Below, one piece after another: positions 16,164 to 24,263 of a DNA stretch of 64,000 nucleotides. The stretch covers positions 86,010 to 150,009 of the forward strand of contig JBBDID010000019.1 of assembly GCA_040880585.1 (NCBI GenBank), given 5' to 3'. The notes under the pieces were generated by a model. The model was not told the DNA's origin. It searched no databases and was given only the letters and a program-made list of their open reading frames with translations. Position 1 is the first letter of the stretch; every line of letters begins with the position of its first letter. The translations under genes were made by a program, and so were the position numbers. Source of the DNA: Paracrocinitomix sp040880585 (GTDB taxonomy: Bacteria; Bacteroidota; Bacteroidia; Flavobacteriales_D; Crocinitomicaceae).

Positions 16164-17144
16164 ATGAAACAGATGAAAAACGGATTTTGCTTACTCTTTT
16201 TATTGTTAAGTGCACACAGTTACGGTCAATACGCACCTTCAGCAGATCAAGCCGGAACCACGGCTATTCATAAAGATTCTGCTGTTTTTATAAATTGGGC
16301 ATCAACAGTAGTGAGTTTTAATCGCGGATTACAAGACATAGCAAATGTTTCAGGACCGGATGCCGATTACGGAGATTCTACAGCTGCTTTAGGCATGGCA
16401 GAAGGGAATAGTAATAATGTTGTTTCCCTGGGAGATAGCGGGTCAATTGTGCTCTCTTTTCCTTACCCCATTAAAAATGGTAGCGGACCTGATTTTGCGG
16501 TTTTTGAAAACAGTTTCAGTCATGATTATCTTGAACTGGCACATGTTGAGGTAAGTACAGACGGAATTAACTTTGTTCGATTTCCTTCTGTTTCACTGAC
16601 TCAAACCAGTACGCAGGTAGGTGCTTTTGACCTCACAGATCCCACAAAAATTTACAACCTGGCGGGCAAATACATACAGGCGTACGGCACTCCATTTGAT
16701 TTAGAAGAACTGGCCGATTCTTCCGGAATTAATGTGGACAGTATTCATTATGTCAAAATTGTAGATGTGGTAGGCTCAATAGACCCCACTTACGGAACAA
16801 CAGACAGTCAGGGAAATTTGGTCAACGACCCTTACCCCACCGCTTTTGGTTCAGGTGGATTTGACCTGGATGCAGTAGGCGTGATTCATGAGAATAATAT
16901 TTTTGCGTCTCAGGAAGAATATACAGACGGTTTTTTTCGGGTATATCCCAATCCGGCAAGCGGGCAATTGAACATTCAGTTAAGCGGCAGGCAAGAAGTT
17001 GCCATTTATTCAATTTCAGGAACATTGATATGGAAACAAATGGTAGAGCAGTTCCACACCATTGATTTGGCCGCTTTGGGATTGAGAAAAGGAGTATATG
17101 TGATTAGTAACCAAAGCCAAACCCTGAAATTGGTGGTGCAATAG
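16164..17144 (+). CDS. T9SS type A surface protein of the B12 operon
   Basis: 326 residues, signal peptide at 1-19 or later depending on start (MKQMKNGFCLLFLLLSAHSYG). The domain at about 25-250 contains PIKNGSGPDFAVFENSFSH and FGSGGFDLDAVGVIHEN, features of a cell-surface protein family that I associate with Bacteroidota cobalamin loci. C-terminal T9SS domain: RVYPNPASGQLNIQL, VAIYSISGTLIW, LRKGVYVISN. Last gene of the operon, 12 bases after the propeller gene. Specific role unknown; likely another surface ligand-capture protein. Confidence 0.78.
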   Translation: MKQMKNGFCLLFLLLSAHSYGQYAPSADQAGTTAIHKDSAVFINWASTVVSFNRGLQDIANVSGPDADYGDSTAALGMAEGNSNNVVSLGDSGSIVLSFPYPIKNGSGPDFAVFENSFSHDYLELAHVEVSTDGINFVRFPSVSLTQTSTQVGAFDLTDPTKIYNLAGKYIQAYGTPFDLEELADSSGINVDSIHYVKIVDVVGSIDPTYGTTDSQGNLVNDPYPTAFGSGGFDLDAVGVIHENNIFASQEEYTDGFFRVYPNPASGQLNIQLSGRQEVAIYSISGTLIWKQMVEQFHTIDLAALGLRKGVYVISNQSQTLKLVVQ

Positions 17145-17158
17145 GGCGCTTTTTAAAA

Positions 17159-17191
17159 AACCCTGTCAGGTCTGCAAGACCTGACAGGGTT
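17159..17191 (+). repeat. REP palindrome, also likely terminator of the B12 operon
   Basis: Perfect inverted repeat AACCCTGTCAGGTCT, loop GCA, AGACCTGACAGGGTT. It is the first of a family also found at 22368-22404, 22679-22711, 23083-23297, 24602-24638 and 30761-30823. It lies 15 bases after the operon stop. Confidence 0.85.
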
Positions 17192-17222
17192 AAAAGCAAA
17201 AAAAAAGAAATAACAGCCAAAA

Positions 17223-17308
17223 ACAAAAAAAGTCCCACCGAAGCAGGACTAAAGATTTTCATCTACGGCATATAGCCTTATTGTGATAAGATTAAAGAAA
17301 AAATATCT
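17223..17308 (-). ncRNA. tracrRNA 1 (type II CRISPR)
   Basis: Read on minus: the -7 element TATATTTG (17321-17314) is followed by an anti-repeat (about 17303-17280) that pairs with the first 24 bases of the array repeat at 22 of 24 positions: 8 pairs, a 2-base bulge, 14 pairs, with three G-U pairs. Then CAATAAGG, a small hairpin (GGC-TATAT-GCC), a second (AGAT-GAAA-ATCT), and a terminator hairpin AGTCCTGC-TTCG-GTGGGACT with a run of seven T. This is a textbook tracrRNA layout. It is divergent from the cas9 remnant at 17379. Confidence 0.9.
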
Positions 17309-17378
17309 TAGACCAAATATAGTAAATATTGTTTATCTTGAAAGCCTTCAAATCAATAATTTAAAAAAACCGAAATTT

Positions 17379-17465
17379 ATGGCAAAGATCTTAGGGTTGG
17401 ATTTAGGGACGAATAGTATTGGTTGGGCGGTTGTGGAGTTTTATAAAACAACGAACCCCCAATAA
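17379..17465 (+). pseudogene. 5' remnant of a second cas9 gene
   Basis: From ATG 17379 it encodes MAKILGLDLGTNSIGWAVVE, the RuvC-I start of a Cas9, then eight unrelated codons and a stop. The DNA from GATTTAGGG to GTGGAG is 33 of 39 bases identical to the start of the intact cas9, with most changes at third codon positions, so it descends from a separate working cas9. Homology ends at 17438, exactly where the terminator T-rich end of tracrRNA 2 begins. Upstream in-frame codons back to 17283 overlap tracrRNA 1 and are not coding. Confidence 0.85.
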
Positions 17466-17562
17466 ATTGAGGGCTCTAATTAAGGTACCTTTCGGATCAT
17501 TCCCACGGACAGTTCATAAGAACTTGACCTTATTGTGATTTGATTGAAACAAAATTAAAAAA
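17443..17562 (-). ncRNA. tracrRNA 2 (type II CRISPR), different scaffold
   Basis: Read on minus: TATGTTTT-like -7 elements near 17570-17590, then an anti-repeat (about 17555-17532) pairing with the array repeat at 21 of 24 positions, with 14 uninterrupted pairs from the first base. It is followed by the same CAATAAGG as tracrRNA 1, then an unrelated scaffold: hairpin AGTTC-TTAT-GAACT, a variable part, and a terminal hairpin AGCCCTCAA-TTTA-TTGGGGGTT followed by a T-rich end. The ends are approximate. It sits directly divergent from the intact cas9, so it is likely its cognate tracrRNA. Confidence 0.78.
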
Positions 17563-17593
17563 ATATTTTAAAAAAACATAATAAAACATAAGA

Positions 17594-20500
17594 ATGAGCA
17601 AAATAAAATTAGGACTCGACTTAGGGACCAACAGTATTGGTTGGGCTGTATTGGAGAAAACAGAGGGTAAATACGACTTCCTTGAATTTAGGAACGAAGA
17701 TGAGAAGTTAATTCCGACGAAAGGAAGCTATATTTTCCCGAAAGGAGCAGATGCTAATGAAAATTCCAAGGCGGCTGAAAGAAGAGGGTTTAGGGGGACA
17801 AGGCGTAGATTGTCGAGAATAATTTTAAGAAAAATTGTCACTTTGAAAGTGTTAGATGAATATGATCTTTGCCCACCTTTCAAACAAGGAGAGTTAAATA
17901 AATGGAAAAACAAGCGGATATACCCTTGTAATAATGAAACTTTTATTGAATGGCAGCGAACCGGTAAGAAGAACGGGAATAGTAAGATTGAAAAGCTAAA
18001 GCAACCTTATTACCTACGTCATTTAGCTGCAACAGAAAGGGACTTGATGGACACTAAGCAGGGTAGATTGCAATTAGGGCGTGCATTTTATCACTTAGCT
18101 CAAAGGAGAGGATATTTATCAAATTCGGAGGAAGAACAAACTGAAGACCACTTAGAAAAATTTAAAATAGACATTACTAACTTAATGGAGGTAACTTCTG
18201 GTACTGGAGATTTTTGGGAGCCTTTTAATGTAATTTTAGATCCTTTAAAAAAGAAAGACAATAAAGTCAAAAAACTTGGAAATAAAATTATCAAAGAATT
18301 GGGAAAGGAATCTTCTTTTGAAAAGATAAAAGAATTCATTCAACAAGAATTTGATAAACCAGAAAATCTGGGAAAAGTGATGAAAGCCATTGGTGAACTT
18401 ACTAAAAAGATTGATAAAGCTGCAGAAATAGGTGAATGCGCACCGACAATGGGAAGCTATTTTTATTCCATTTACGCTAAAGAAGACAAAAAAACAGGAC
18501 TTATTACCAAAATAAGAGGACGATACACACATAGAGAAGAACATTATTTAAAAGAGTTTGACAGGATTTGTTGCGTTCAAAATCTTGATGGAATAGATGA
18601 AAACTATTCTATAGAAGAGCCAGCAAAAAGATATTCCGGATTGGTTTTGAAGTTATACAACGCTATTTTTTATCAACGTCCTTTAAAGAGTCAAAAAGGT
18701 TTGGTAGCTAAATGCCCATTTGAACCTAAGCGTAAAAGGATTGCAATTTCTCACCCTCTATTTGAAGAATTCAGGATGTGGGAGTCAATAAATAGAATAA
18801 AGATCGGTAGAAGTCAAAATGCAAAACTCGACTTTTTAAATGCAGATGAAAAGGACACCATCAAACTTTTGTTTTTGCAAAAAACAGATTTTGAATTTAG
18901 CAAGATTGCAAAAAAACTTAGTGGAGATAATACTTATTGCTATATAAAATATCCCGATAAGGTCTACTTCAAAGGAGAGATAATTGAAGGAGGCGTTGCG
19001 GAAGTCTTTTTTAACTTCCCGGTCGATAAAAAATTCTCAGCTTGCCCAACTATTTCAGATCTTAAAAGAATATTGGGAGAAGATACCTACAATTCAATCC
19101 CTTTATTAAATACTGGTTACAAAGAAGAAAAGGGAAAGAAACAAGTAAGTATTGAAGATATCTGGCATTGTTTATTTTCAGATGAAATTGGAAAAAAAGA
19201 TAAAAAAGAGGTTAGAAGGGTATTTGCGAAAAAACATCTCAATCTAAATGAAGAAGGAATTGAAGGCTTTTCAAAAATAAAGCTGACCAAGGGTTATGGA
19301 AGTCTTAGTAAAGCAGCTCTCAAGAAAATTATCCCATTTTTGGAAAAAGGAGAAATTTATTCTCATGCTGTATTTCTTGCCAATGTTTCGGAAGTATTAG
19401 GTCGTCAATTATCTAATGAAGAACAAGAAAAAGTTAATACTACGATTACATCAGCTTTAAAGGCACATCAAAAGGAAAAGCAAACCAATGGAATCATAAA
19501 CAATTACATAAATCATATTAAAGAACACAAAGAGAGTTTAGGAAATAATGTTCTTTCTATAGAGGAGCACAGGAAAGACTTGAATCAGGAAATTGTGAAC
19601 TGGTTGGGAGAGTCTCGATACATTGCATTATCTGTAAGTGAACAGACCAAAATTCAAGAGGATTGTTGGAATCGATTTTCTAGAGTTGCAATGGATCAAT
19701 TGCCAAAAGACATTTCTTACCTTTCAACTTTAACTATTCCTGAATTTATTTCGGAAAAACTGACGCAATCATTTCCTTCTGATAAAATTGATGTCTATAA
19801 GCTATACCACCCTTCTGCAATGGAATCTTATGAACCGGTAGATAAAAAATTGGAAAATCCGGAAATCAGTTCCATCAAAAACCCGGTTTTCAATCGTGCT
19901 ATGCATCAGATTAAGCGTTTATGCAATGAGTTGATTCGAAAGGGAGTTGTTGATAAAGATACGGAAGTAAATATTGAAGTAGCTGGTGAAATAAATAGTG
20001 CCAGTTACAGAAGAGCACTTACACAATGGCAGAAGGAGCAAGAAACAATCAGGGACTGGGCAAAAAAAGAAATTATTAAAACTTATCCTAAAGAATGTAG
20101 AGACGAAATTAACCCGTCCGATAATGACGTAATTAAATACCTGTTTTGGAAGGAGCAAAACCATAAATGTCTTTACACAGGAAAAGAAATTCCTATTTGC
20201 GAATTTTTAGGCGGAAAAACCACCTTTGATATTGAACATACTATCCCCAGAAGTAAGTTTCATGACAATTCTCTGATAAACAAAACCTTGGCGGATGCAG
20301 AATTTAATCGTAAAATAAAACAGGAAACTCTTCCGGCACTACTGAAAAAAAGTTATAAAGGAGTACAAATCAATGGAGACTCAATTATTTCAAATAGGGA
20401 TAGTAATCTGAGGGCATACTCCTTGAAAGGCACAACCCCACATTGGAATGTTGATTTGGATACCCTTAAAAGAGAATATCGAAAATTTAAAACAGCCGCC

Positions 20501-22198
20501 AAAGCCACTTCAGATCCTGTCAGTCATGATGAAATCATGACAAAAGCACATTACACCAAACTGAAACTAGATTATTTAAGTAATAAACACAAAACCTTTG
20601 AAATTGAAGAAGTAACCAATCAGTTTACAAATACTAATTTGGTAGATACCCGCATCATTGCAAAATACGCCAGGGCGTATTTAAAATCCTACTTTAAAAA
20701 GGTAAATGCTGTAAACGGTAAAATAACAGATACACTAAGAAAAATGTGGGGGTTAGAAGGTGAGTATGAACAAAAAGACAGAAGTAATCATATACACCAT
20801 TGTATTGATGCGGTGACTGTAGCTTGTATTGAAAGAGGAATCGTAAACAGAATATCAGAAGCCTTTCATAAGTACGAAAGTGATTATTTCAAAGGCAACG
20901 ATAACCCAAAGTATAGGGTCAAAGCTCCAATGGACAATTTTATTGAAAGAATGCATAATCTGCACAAGGAAGTATTTGTGTATCACCGAAAAATAGATCG
21001 GATAAAACCTTTACTGGAATCACTGGAAAAAGGAAATACGTCAAAGCAAAACTTAAGGGGTAAGTTAAATAGTCAGAATCCTTATGCGCATATAGAGAGG
21101 AATGGAGAGTTAATCTTTGCTAAACGAGAACCTATTAGCAAAATATCTGGAAAGGATATTGAAAATATTGTGGACGAAGGAGTCAAGAAAAGGCTGCTAG
21201 ATTTAGCTGCCACTAAGGGGTGGGAGAAATTAATGGAGTTTCAGGTCAAGGAAGATGAAAATGCCGCTGAAAAAGAATTGGAGCATAAAAAAACCACCGC
21301 ATTTAAGGTCTATGAGAAACTCAAAAAAGCTAAAGCAAATAAAACACTCATCAAATCCGATTTAGCAGAAACACAGTTGGGAACTGATTTTCATGACATA
21401 GTCTCACTAATCAATGAGATTTATCAGGCGATTCAGGAAAACGATTTGGAAGAAAATAAAAAGATTCGATTAAAAGAAAAGGTAGAAAAAGAAGTAAACG
21501 ACATTGTTAGATCCAAAGGACTGGATATTTTACTAAAGGATAGTGAAGCCATTATTCTACCTGAGTATTATGATGAAGAAAAAGGAAAACAAATTGGCAA
21601 AATGGTAATTAAAAAGATTCGTCTGAAATCCTCCGTATCTAACCTTAAAGACTATAAATATAAAGAGTATAGGGAAATTGACAGGTCAAAGTTCGAATAT
21701 AAACAAGATTACTATTTTGATAAAGAAAGTTATACGAATTATGAGGCAAGAATTTATGGCGATTTAATTCCTGATGAAAATGGGAAAATCAGTAAAAGAG
21801 ATTATGTGTTGATTAACCATTATAATATTGTCAAAAATGTCTTTGAAATAGAGAATGGAACCCCGATTTTGAAACTACATCAAGATGACATGTTTTTAGT
21901 GTTTGATAAAAGTCCGACTGATGAAATTATATGGGAGGATAAAATGGATATACAAAATCGGTTATTTAAAGTCGTAAAATTTAATGAAAATGGTGTTATT
22001 GTTTTGGCTCGGCATAATTACGCTTCAGGAAACGTGGATAGTGCAAAAGCTGTTGGAACTGAAAGTAATCTAGCTAATATTACCGAAGTAGTTCTAAGAC
22101 GAAGTCCTTCAACATTGAAGGTGATCCCGGCGAAAATTGATACGCTCGGTAAAATTGATATTGAGTATTCCAAAGAATATATAGAACGTTATTCTTAA
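17594..22198 (+). CDS. cas9: CRISPR-associated endonuclease Cas9 (type II-C-like, large)
   Basis: 1534 residues, apparently intact. RuvC-I GLDLGTNSIGWAVLE with D9; arginine-rich bridge helix AERRGFRGTRRRLSRI (61-76); RuvC-II VNIEVAGEI with E795; HNH domain FDIEHTIPRSKFHDNSLINK with H882 and N905 (AEFNRKIK); RuvC-III HIHHCIDAVTVACIERG with H1069 and D1072. It is a dual-RNA-guided DNA nuclease. Much longer than the 1000-1100 residues of classic II-C enzymes but within the range I know for Bacteroidota Cas9s. No csn2 or cas4 follows, which with cas1-cas2 only indicates subtype II-C. Confidence 0.96.
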   Translation: MSKIKLGLDLGTNSIGWAVLEKTEGKYDFLEFRNEDEKLIPTKGSYIFPKGADANENSKAAERRGFRGTRRRLSRIILRKIVTLKVLDEYDLCPPFKQGELNKWKNKRIYPCNNETFIEWQRTGKKNGNSKIEKLKQPYYLRHLAATERDLMDTKQGRLQLGRAFYHLAQRRGYLSNSEEEQTEDHLEKFKIDITNLMEVTSGTGDFWEPFNVILDPLKKKDNKVKKLGNKIIKELGKESSFEKIKEFIQQEFDKPENLGKVMKAIGELTKKIDKAAEIGECAPTMGSYFYSIYAKEDKKTGLITKIRGRYTHREEHYLKEFDRICCVQNLDGIDENYSIEEPAKRYSGLVLKLYNAIFYQRPLKSQKGLVAKCPFEPKRKRIAISHPLFEEFRMWESINRIKIGRSQNAKLDFLNADEKDTIKLLFLQKTDFEFSKIAKKLSGDNTYCYIKYPDKVYFKGEIIEGGVAEVFFNFPVDKKFSACPTISDLKRILGEDTYNSIPLLNTGYKEEKGKKQVSIEDIWHCLFSDEIGKKDKKEVRRVFAKKHLNLNEEGIEGFSKIKLTKGYGSLSKAALKKIIPFLEKGEIYSHAVFLANVSEVLGRQLSNEEQEKVNTTITSALKAHQKEKQTNGIINNYINHIKEHKESLGNNVLSIEEHRKDLNQEIVNWLGESRYIALSVSEQTKIQEDCWNRFSRVAMDQLPKDISYLSTLTIPEFISEKLTQSFPSDKIDVYKLYHPSAMESYEPVDKKLENPEISSIKNPVFNRAMHQIKRLCNELIRKGVVDKDTEVNIEVAGEINSASYRRALTQWQKEQETIRDWAKKEIIKTYPKECRDEINPSDNDVIKYLFWKEQNHKCLYTGKEIPICEFLGGKTTFDIEHTIPRSKFHDNSLINKTLADAEFNRKIKQETLPALLKKSYKGVQINGDSIISNRDSNLRAYSLKGTTPHWNVDLDTLKREYRKFKTAAKATSDPVSHDEIMTKAHYTKLKLDYLSNKHKTFEIEEVTNQFTNTNLVDTRIIAKYARAYLKSYFKKVNAVNGKITDTLRKMWGLEGEYEQKDRSNHIHHCIDAVTVACIERGIVNRISEAFHKYESDYFKGNDNPKYRVKAPMDNFIERMHNLHKEVFVYHRKIDRIKPLLESLEKGNTSKQNLRGKLNSQNPYAHIERNGELIFAKREPISKISGKDIENIVDEGVKKRLLDLAATKGWEKLMEFQVKEDENAAEKELEHKKTTAFKVYEKLKKAKANKTLIKSDLAETQLGTDFHDIVSLINEIYQAIQENDLEENKKIRLKEKVEKEVNDIVRSKGLDILLKDSEAIILPEYYDEEKGKQIGKMVIKKIRLKSSVSNLKDYKYKEYREIDRSKFEYKQDYYFDKESYTNYEARIYGDLIPDENGKISKRDYVLINHYNIVKNVFEIENGTPILKLHQDDMFLVFDKSPTDEIIWEDKMDIQNRLFKVVKFNENGVIVLARHNYASGNVDSAKAVGTESNLANITEVVLRRSPSTLKVIPAKIDTLGKIDIEYSKEYIERYS

Positions 22199-22367
22199 GA
22201 AAAACATTCAGGCCAAATCCAACAACTCTAATCCATGAAAAAAGACTCCATAAAATTTACCGGCTAGGAATTCAGGTTAATTATGGGTATAAATTGGTTG
22301 CCTGGGGCGGGTGTTTTGTATCATGCGTTTGGCAAAAAAATAAAATAATTATTTAAAAAGTTAACCC

Positions 22368-22404
22368 TTAACCCTGAAAGGGCTCTGAGCCCTTTCAGGG
22401 TTAA
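22368..22404 (+). repeat. REP palindrome after cas9
   Basis: TTAACCCTGAAAGGGCT and its exact reverse complement around a CTG loop. It belongs to the AACCCTGxxAGG family and lies 170 bases after the cas9 stop and 16 before the RAYT start. The 22199-22367 stretch before it holds nothing I can recognise. Confidence 0.85.
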
Positions 22405-22419
22405 CTTTAAAGCAAAAAA

Positions 22420-23073
22420 ATGAAGGATAAGGTAAGTTTAATGGCGCCTGAAGGGGTTTATCATCTTTATAATCGAGCCAATGGTAATGAGAAACTCTTT
22501 CTTTCAGATGATAATTACCGGTATTTTTTGAGGGGGTATCAAAACTATATTGCTCCAATAGCAACCACCTATTGTTATTGTTTAATGCCGAACCATTTTC
22601 ATTTTTTAATAGCGCTAAAATCAGAAGAAGAATTGGAGGCGTTTTTTATTCAAAAAGCGAAAAATCATCTTAAGAGCAAAACCCTTTCAGGTCTGCAAGA
22701 CCTGAAAGGGTTGGAGCGATTAGATTATTTATCGAAGAAAGTCAGCTTCCAATTCTCGCATTTTTTTAACTCCTATTCCCAGGCATTTAACAAGCAGCAA
22801 AACAGACGAGGCAGCCTTTTTATGAAACCATTTAAGCGCATCCCTGTTACTGATCAACGATACTTGCTGCAATTGGTACGTTATATCCATCAAAATCCGG
22901 TTGAAGCAAATCTCTGCTCAAACTGCCATGAATGGCCTTACTCATCCTACAAATCATTAATAGATGGGAATTCCTCATTTATTGATGCAAATACCGTTAT
23001 CAACTGGTTTGATGATGTTGAAAATTTTATTTATTGCCATAGAAATTCCAATCATATAGAATTTAACTGGTAA
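22420..23073 (+). CDS. REP-associated tyrosine transposase (RAYT, Y1/HUH family)
   Basis: 217 residues. YHLYNRANGN near the N terminus, the HUH metal motif MPNHFHFL (H59, H61), the catalytic tyrosine in NSYSQAFNKQQNRRGSLFMK (probably Y119), and VRYIHQNPVEANLC define the RAYT/IS200-like group, single-domain nucleases that act on REP hairpins. It is flanked by REP palindromes on both sides and contains one inside its frame (22679-22711), read as TLSGLQDLKGL at about 88-98. It interrupts the cas operon between cas9 and cas1. The frame is open, so it may be active. ATG at 22441 is an alternative start. Confidence 0.93.
   Translation: MKDKVSLMAPEGVYHLYNRANGNEKLFLSDDNYRYFLRGYQNYIAPIATTYCYCLMPNHFHFLIALKSEEELEAFFIQKAKNHLKSKTLSGLQDLKGLERLDYLSKKVSFQFSHFFNSYSQAFNKQQNRRGSLFMKPFKRIPVTDQRYLLQLVRYIHQNPVEANLCSNCHEWPYSSYKSLIDGNSSFIDANTVINWFDDVENFIYCHRNSNHIEFNW
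22679..22711 (+). repeat. REP palindrome inside the RAYT coding sequence
   Basis: AACCCTTTCAGGTCT, loop GCA, AGACCTGAAAGGGTT: the same palindrome type as at 17159-17191 with a TT/AA change. It keeps the RAYT frame open. Confidence 0.9.
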
Positions 23074-23082
23074 TCCTCGTTA

Positions 23083-23297
23083 ACCCGCAACCCCGAAAGG
23101 GTTTCAAACCGCAACCCCGAAAGGGTTTCAAACCGCAACCCCGAAAGGGTTTCAAACCGCAACNNNNNNNNNNNNNNNNNNNNNNNNNNNNNNNNNNNNN
23201 NNNNNNNNNNNNNNNNNNNNNNNNNNNNNNNNNNNNNNNNNNNNNNNNNNNNNNNNNNNNNNNCCCGAAAGGGTTTCAAACCCTTTCGGGGTTAAGG
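23083..23297 (+). repeat. Tandem REP cluster between RAYT and cas1
   Basis: Tandem units of 24 bases (AACCCCGAAAGGGTTTCAAACCGC) before the N gap, and a palindrome (CCCGAAAGGGTTTCAAACCCTTTCGGGGTTAA) after it. Copy number is hidden by the gap. Frames running through it with unknown residues are artefacts. Confidence 0.9.
23164..23263. other. Assembly gap of 100 N inside the REP cluster
   Basis: Exactly 100 N with identical repeat units on the left flank, so the gap probably hides more REP copies. Confidence 0.95.
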
Positions 23298-23369
23298 CAG
23301 AATTAAGGAACGAGATAACCTTTTGAAAAACAGACCCGTTTAATAAAAGCATACTATTATTTATTGGTT

Positions 23370-24263
23370 ATGCTTAAACGAACACTTTTCTTTGGCAACC
23401 CTTACCATATCAGCACCCGCGACTTGCAGCTACATGTAGTTGAGAAAGATACGGGTGAAATAAAAACCGTTCCTGTTGAGGATATCGGTTTTATTGTTTT
23501 TGAACATCCGCACATTACATTTACTCAAAGTGTGATGCAGTTACTGGCCGAGAATAATACCGCAGTAATTTTTTGCGATCAGAAATTCCACCCTTCTTCT
23601 ATGTTATTTCATCTGGATACCCATTATATCCAAACTGAAAAGTTCAAACATCAGATCAATGCTTCAGAGCCTTTGAAAAAACAACTTTGGCAGCAAACGG
23701 TAAAACAAAAGATCGTTAATCAGGCAGATGTGCTTACTATGCAACAAAAGGATGCGGAAGCTTTATACTATAAAGCAAAACAGGTAAAAAGCGGAGATAG
23801 TACCAATGAAGAAGCAAAAGCTGCAAGGCAGTATTGGACCCGGTTATTCGGAGAAAGCTTTAGAAGGGAACGATTCGGTGAAGCCCCCAACCCGGCATTG
23901 AACTATGGCTATGCCATTTTACGGGCAGCAACGGCAAGAGCGCTTGCGGGGACGGGCTTATTGTGCACGCTCGGTATTCACCACCGCAATAAATACAATT
24001 CCTTTTGTCTGGCAGATGATGTCATGGAGCCTTACCGACCATTTGTAGATGAAACGGTTTATAGTATGCATCACGGAGGATTGGATTGTCTTGACCTGGG
24101 AAAAGCAGAAAAGGCAGAACTACTTTCCCTGCTGACCAGAGATGTGATCATGAATGAACAGGTGAGTCCGTTAATGGTGGCATTGAGTAGAACATGCAGT
24201 TCACTGGCGAAATGTTTTGAGGGTTCAGCCAGAAAAATTGTTTATCCAACCTTCAGGATATGA
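23370..24263 (+). CDS. cas1: CRISPR integrase Cas1
   Basis: 297 residues from the ATG at 23370 (MLKRTLFFGNP); a TTG at 23364 is less likely. Metal ligands fit type II Cas1: E148 in NEEAKAARQYW, H205 in GIHHRNKYN, E220 in DVMEPYRPFVD. With Cas2 it forms the complex that inserts new spacers at the leader end of the array. ATGA overlap of four bases with cas2. Because of the RAYT and REP cluster upstream, it lies 1.2 kb from cas9 and may depend on a separate promoter. Confidence 0.96.
   Translation: MLKRTLFFGNPYHISTRDLQLHVVEKDTGEIKTVPVEDIGFIVFEHPHITFTQSVMQLLAENNTAVIFCDQKFHPSSMLFHLDTHYIQTEKFKHQINASEPLKKQLWQQTVKQKIVNQADVLTMQQKDAEALYYKAKQVKSGDSTNEEAKAARQYWTRLFGESFRRERFGEAPNPALNYGYAILRAATARALAGTGLLCTLGIHHRNKYNSFCLADDVMEPYRPFVDETVYSMHHGGLDCLDLGKAEKAELLSLLTRDVIMNEQVSPLMVALSRTCSSLAKCFEGSARKIVYPTFRI

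Noticed and set aside
17283..17378. Upstream extension of the cas9 remnant frame
   Set aside because: These codons overlap the tracrRNA 1 anti-repeat and promoter; Cas9 homology starts only at the ATG at 17379.
23052..23352. Minus-strand frames with unknown residues
   Set aside because: They are frames through the REP cluster and the N gap, with the same residues repeated by the palindromes.
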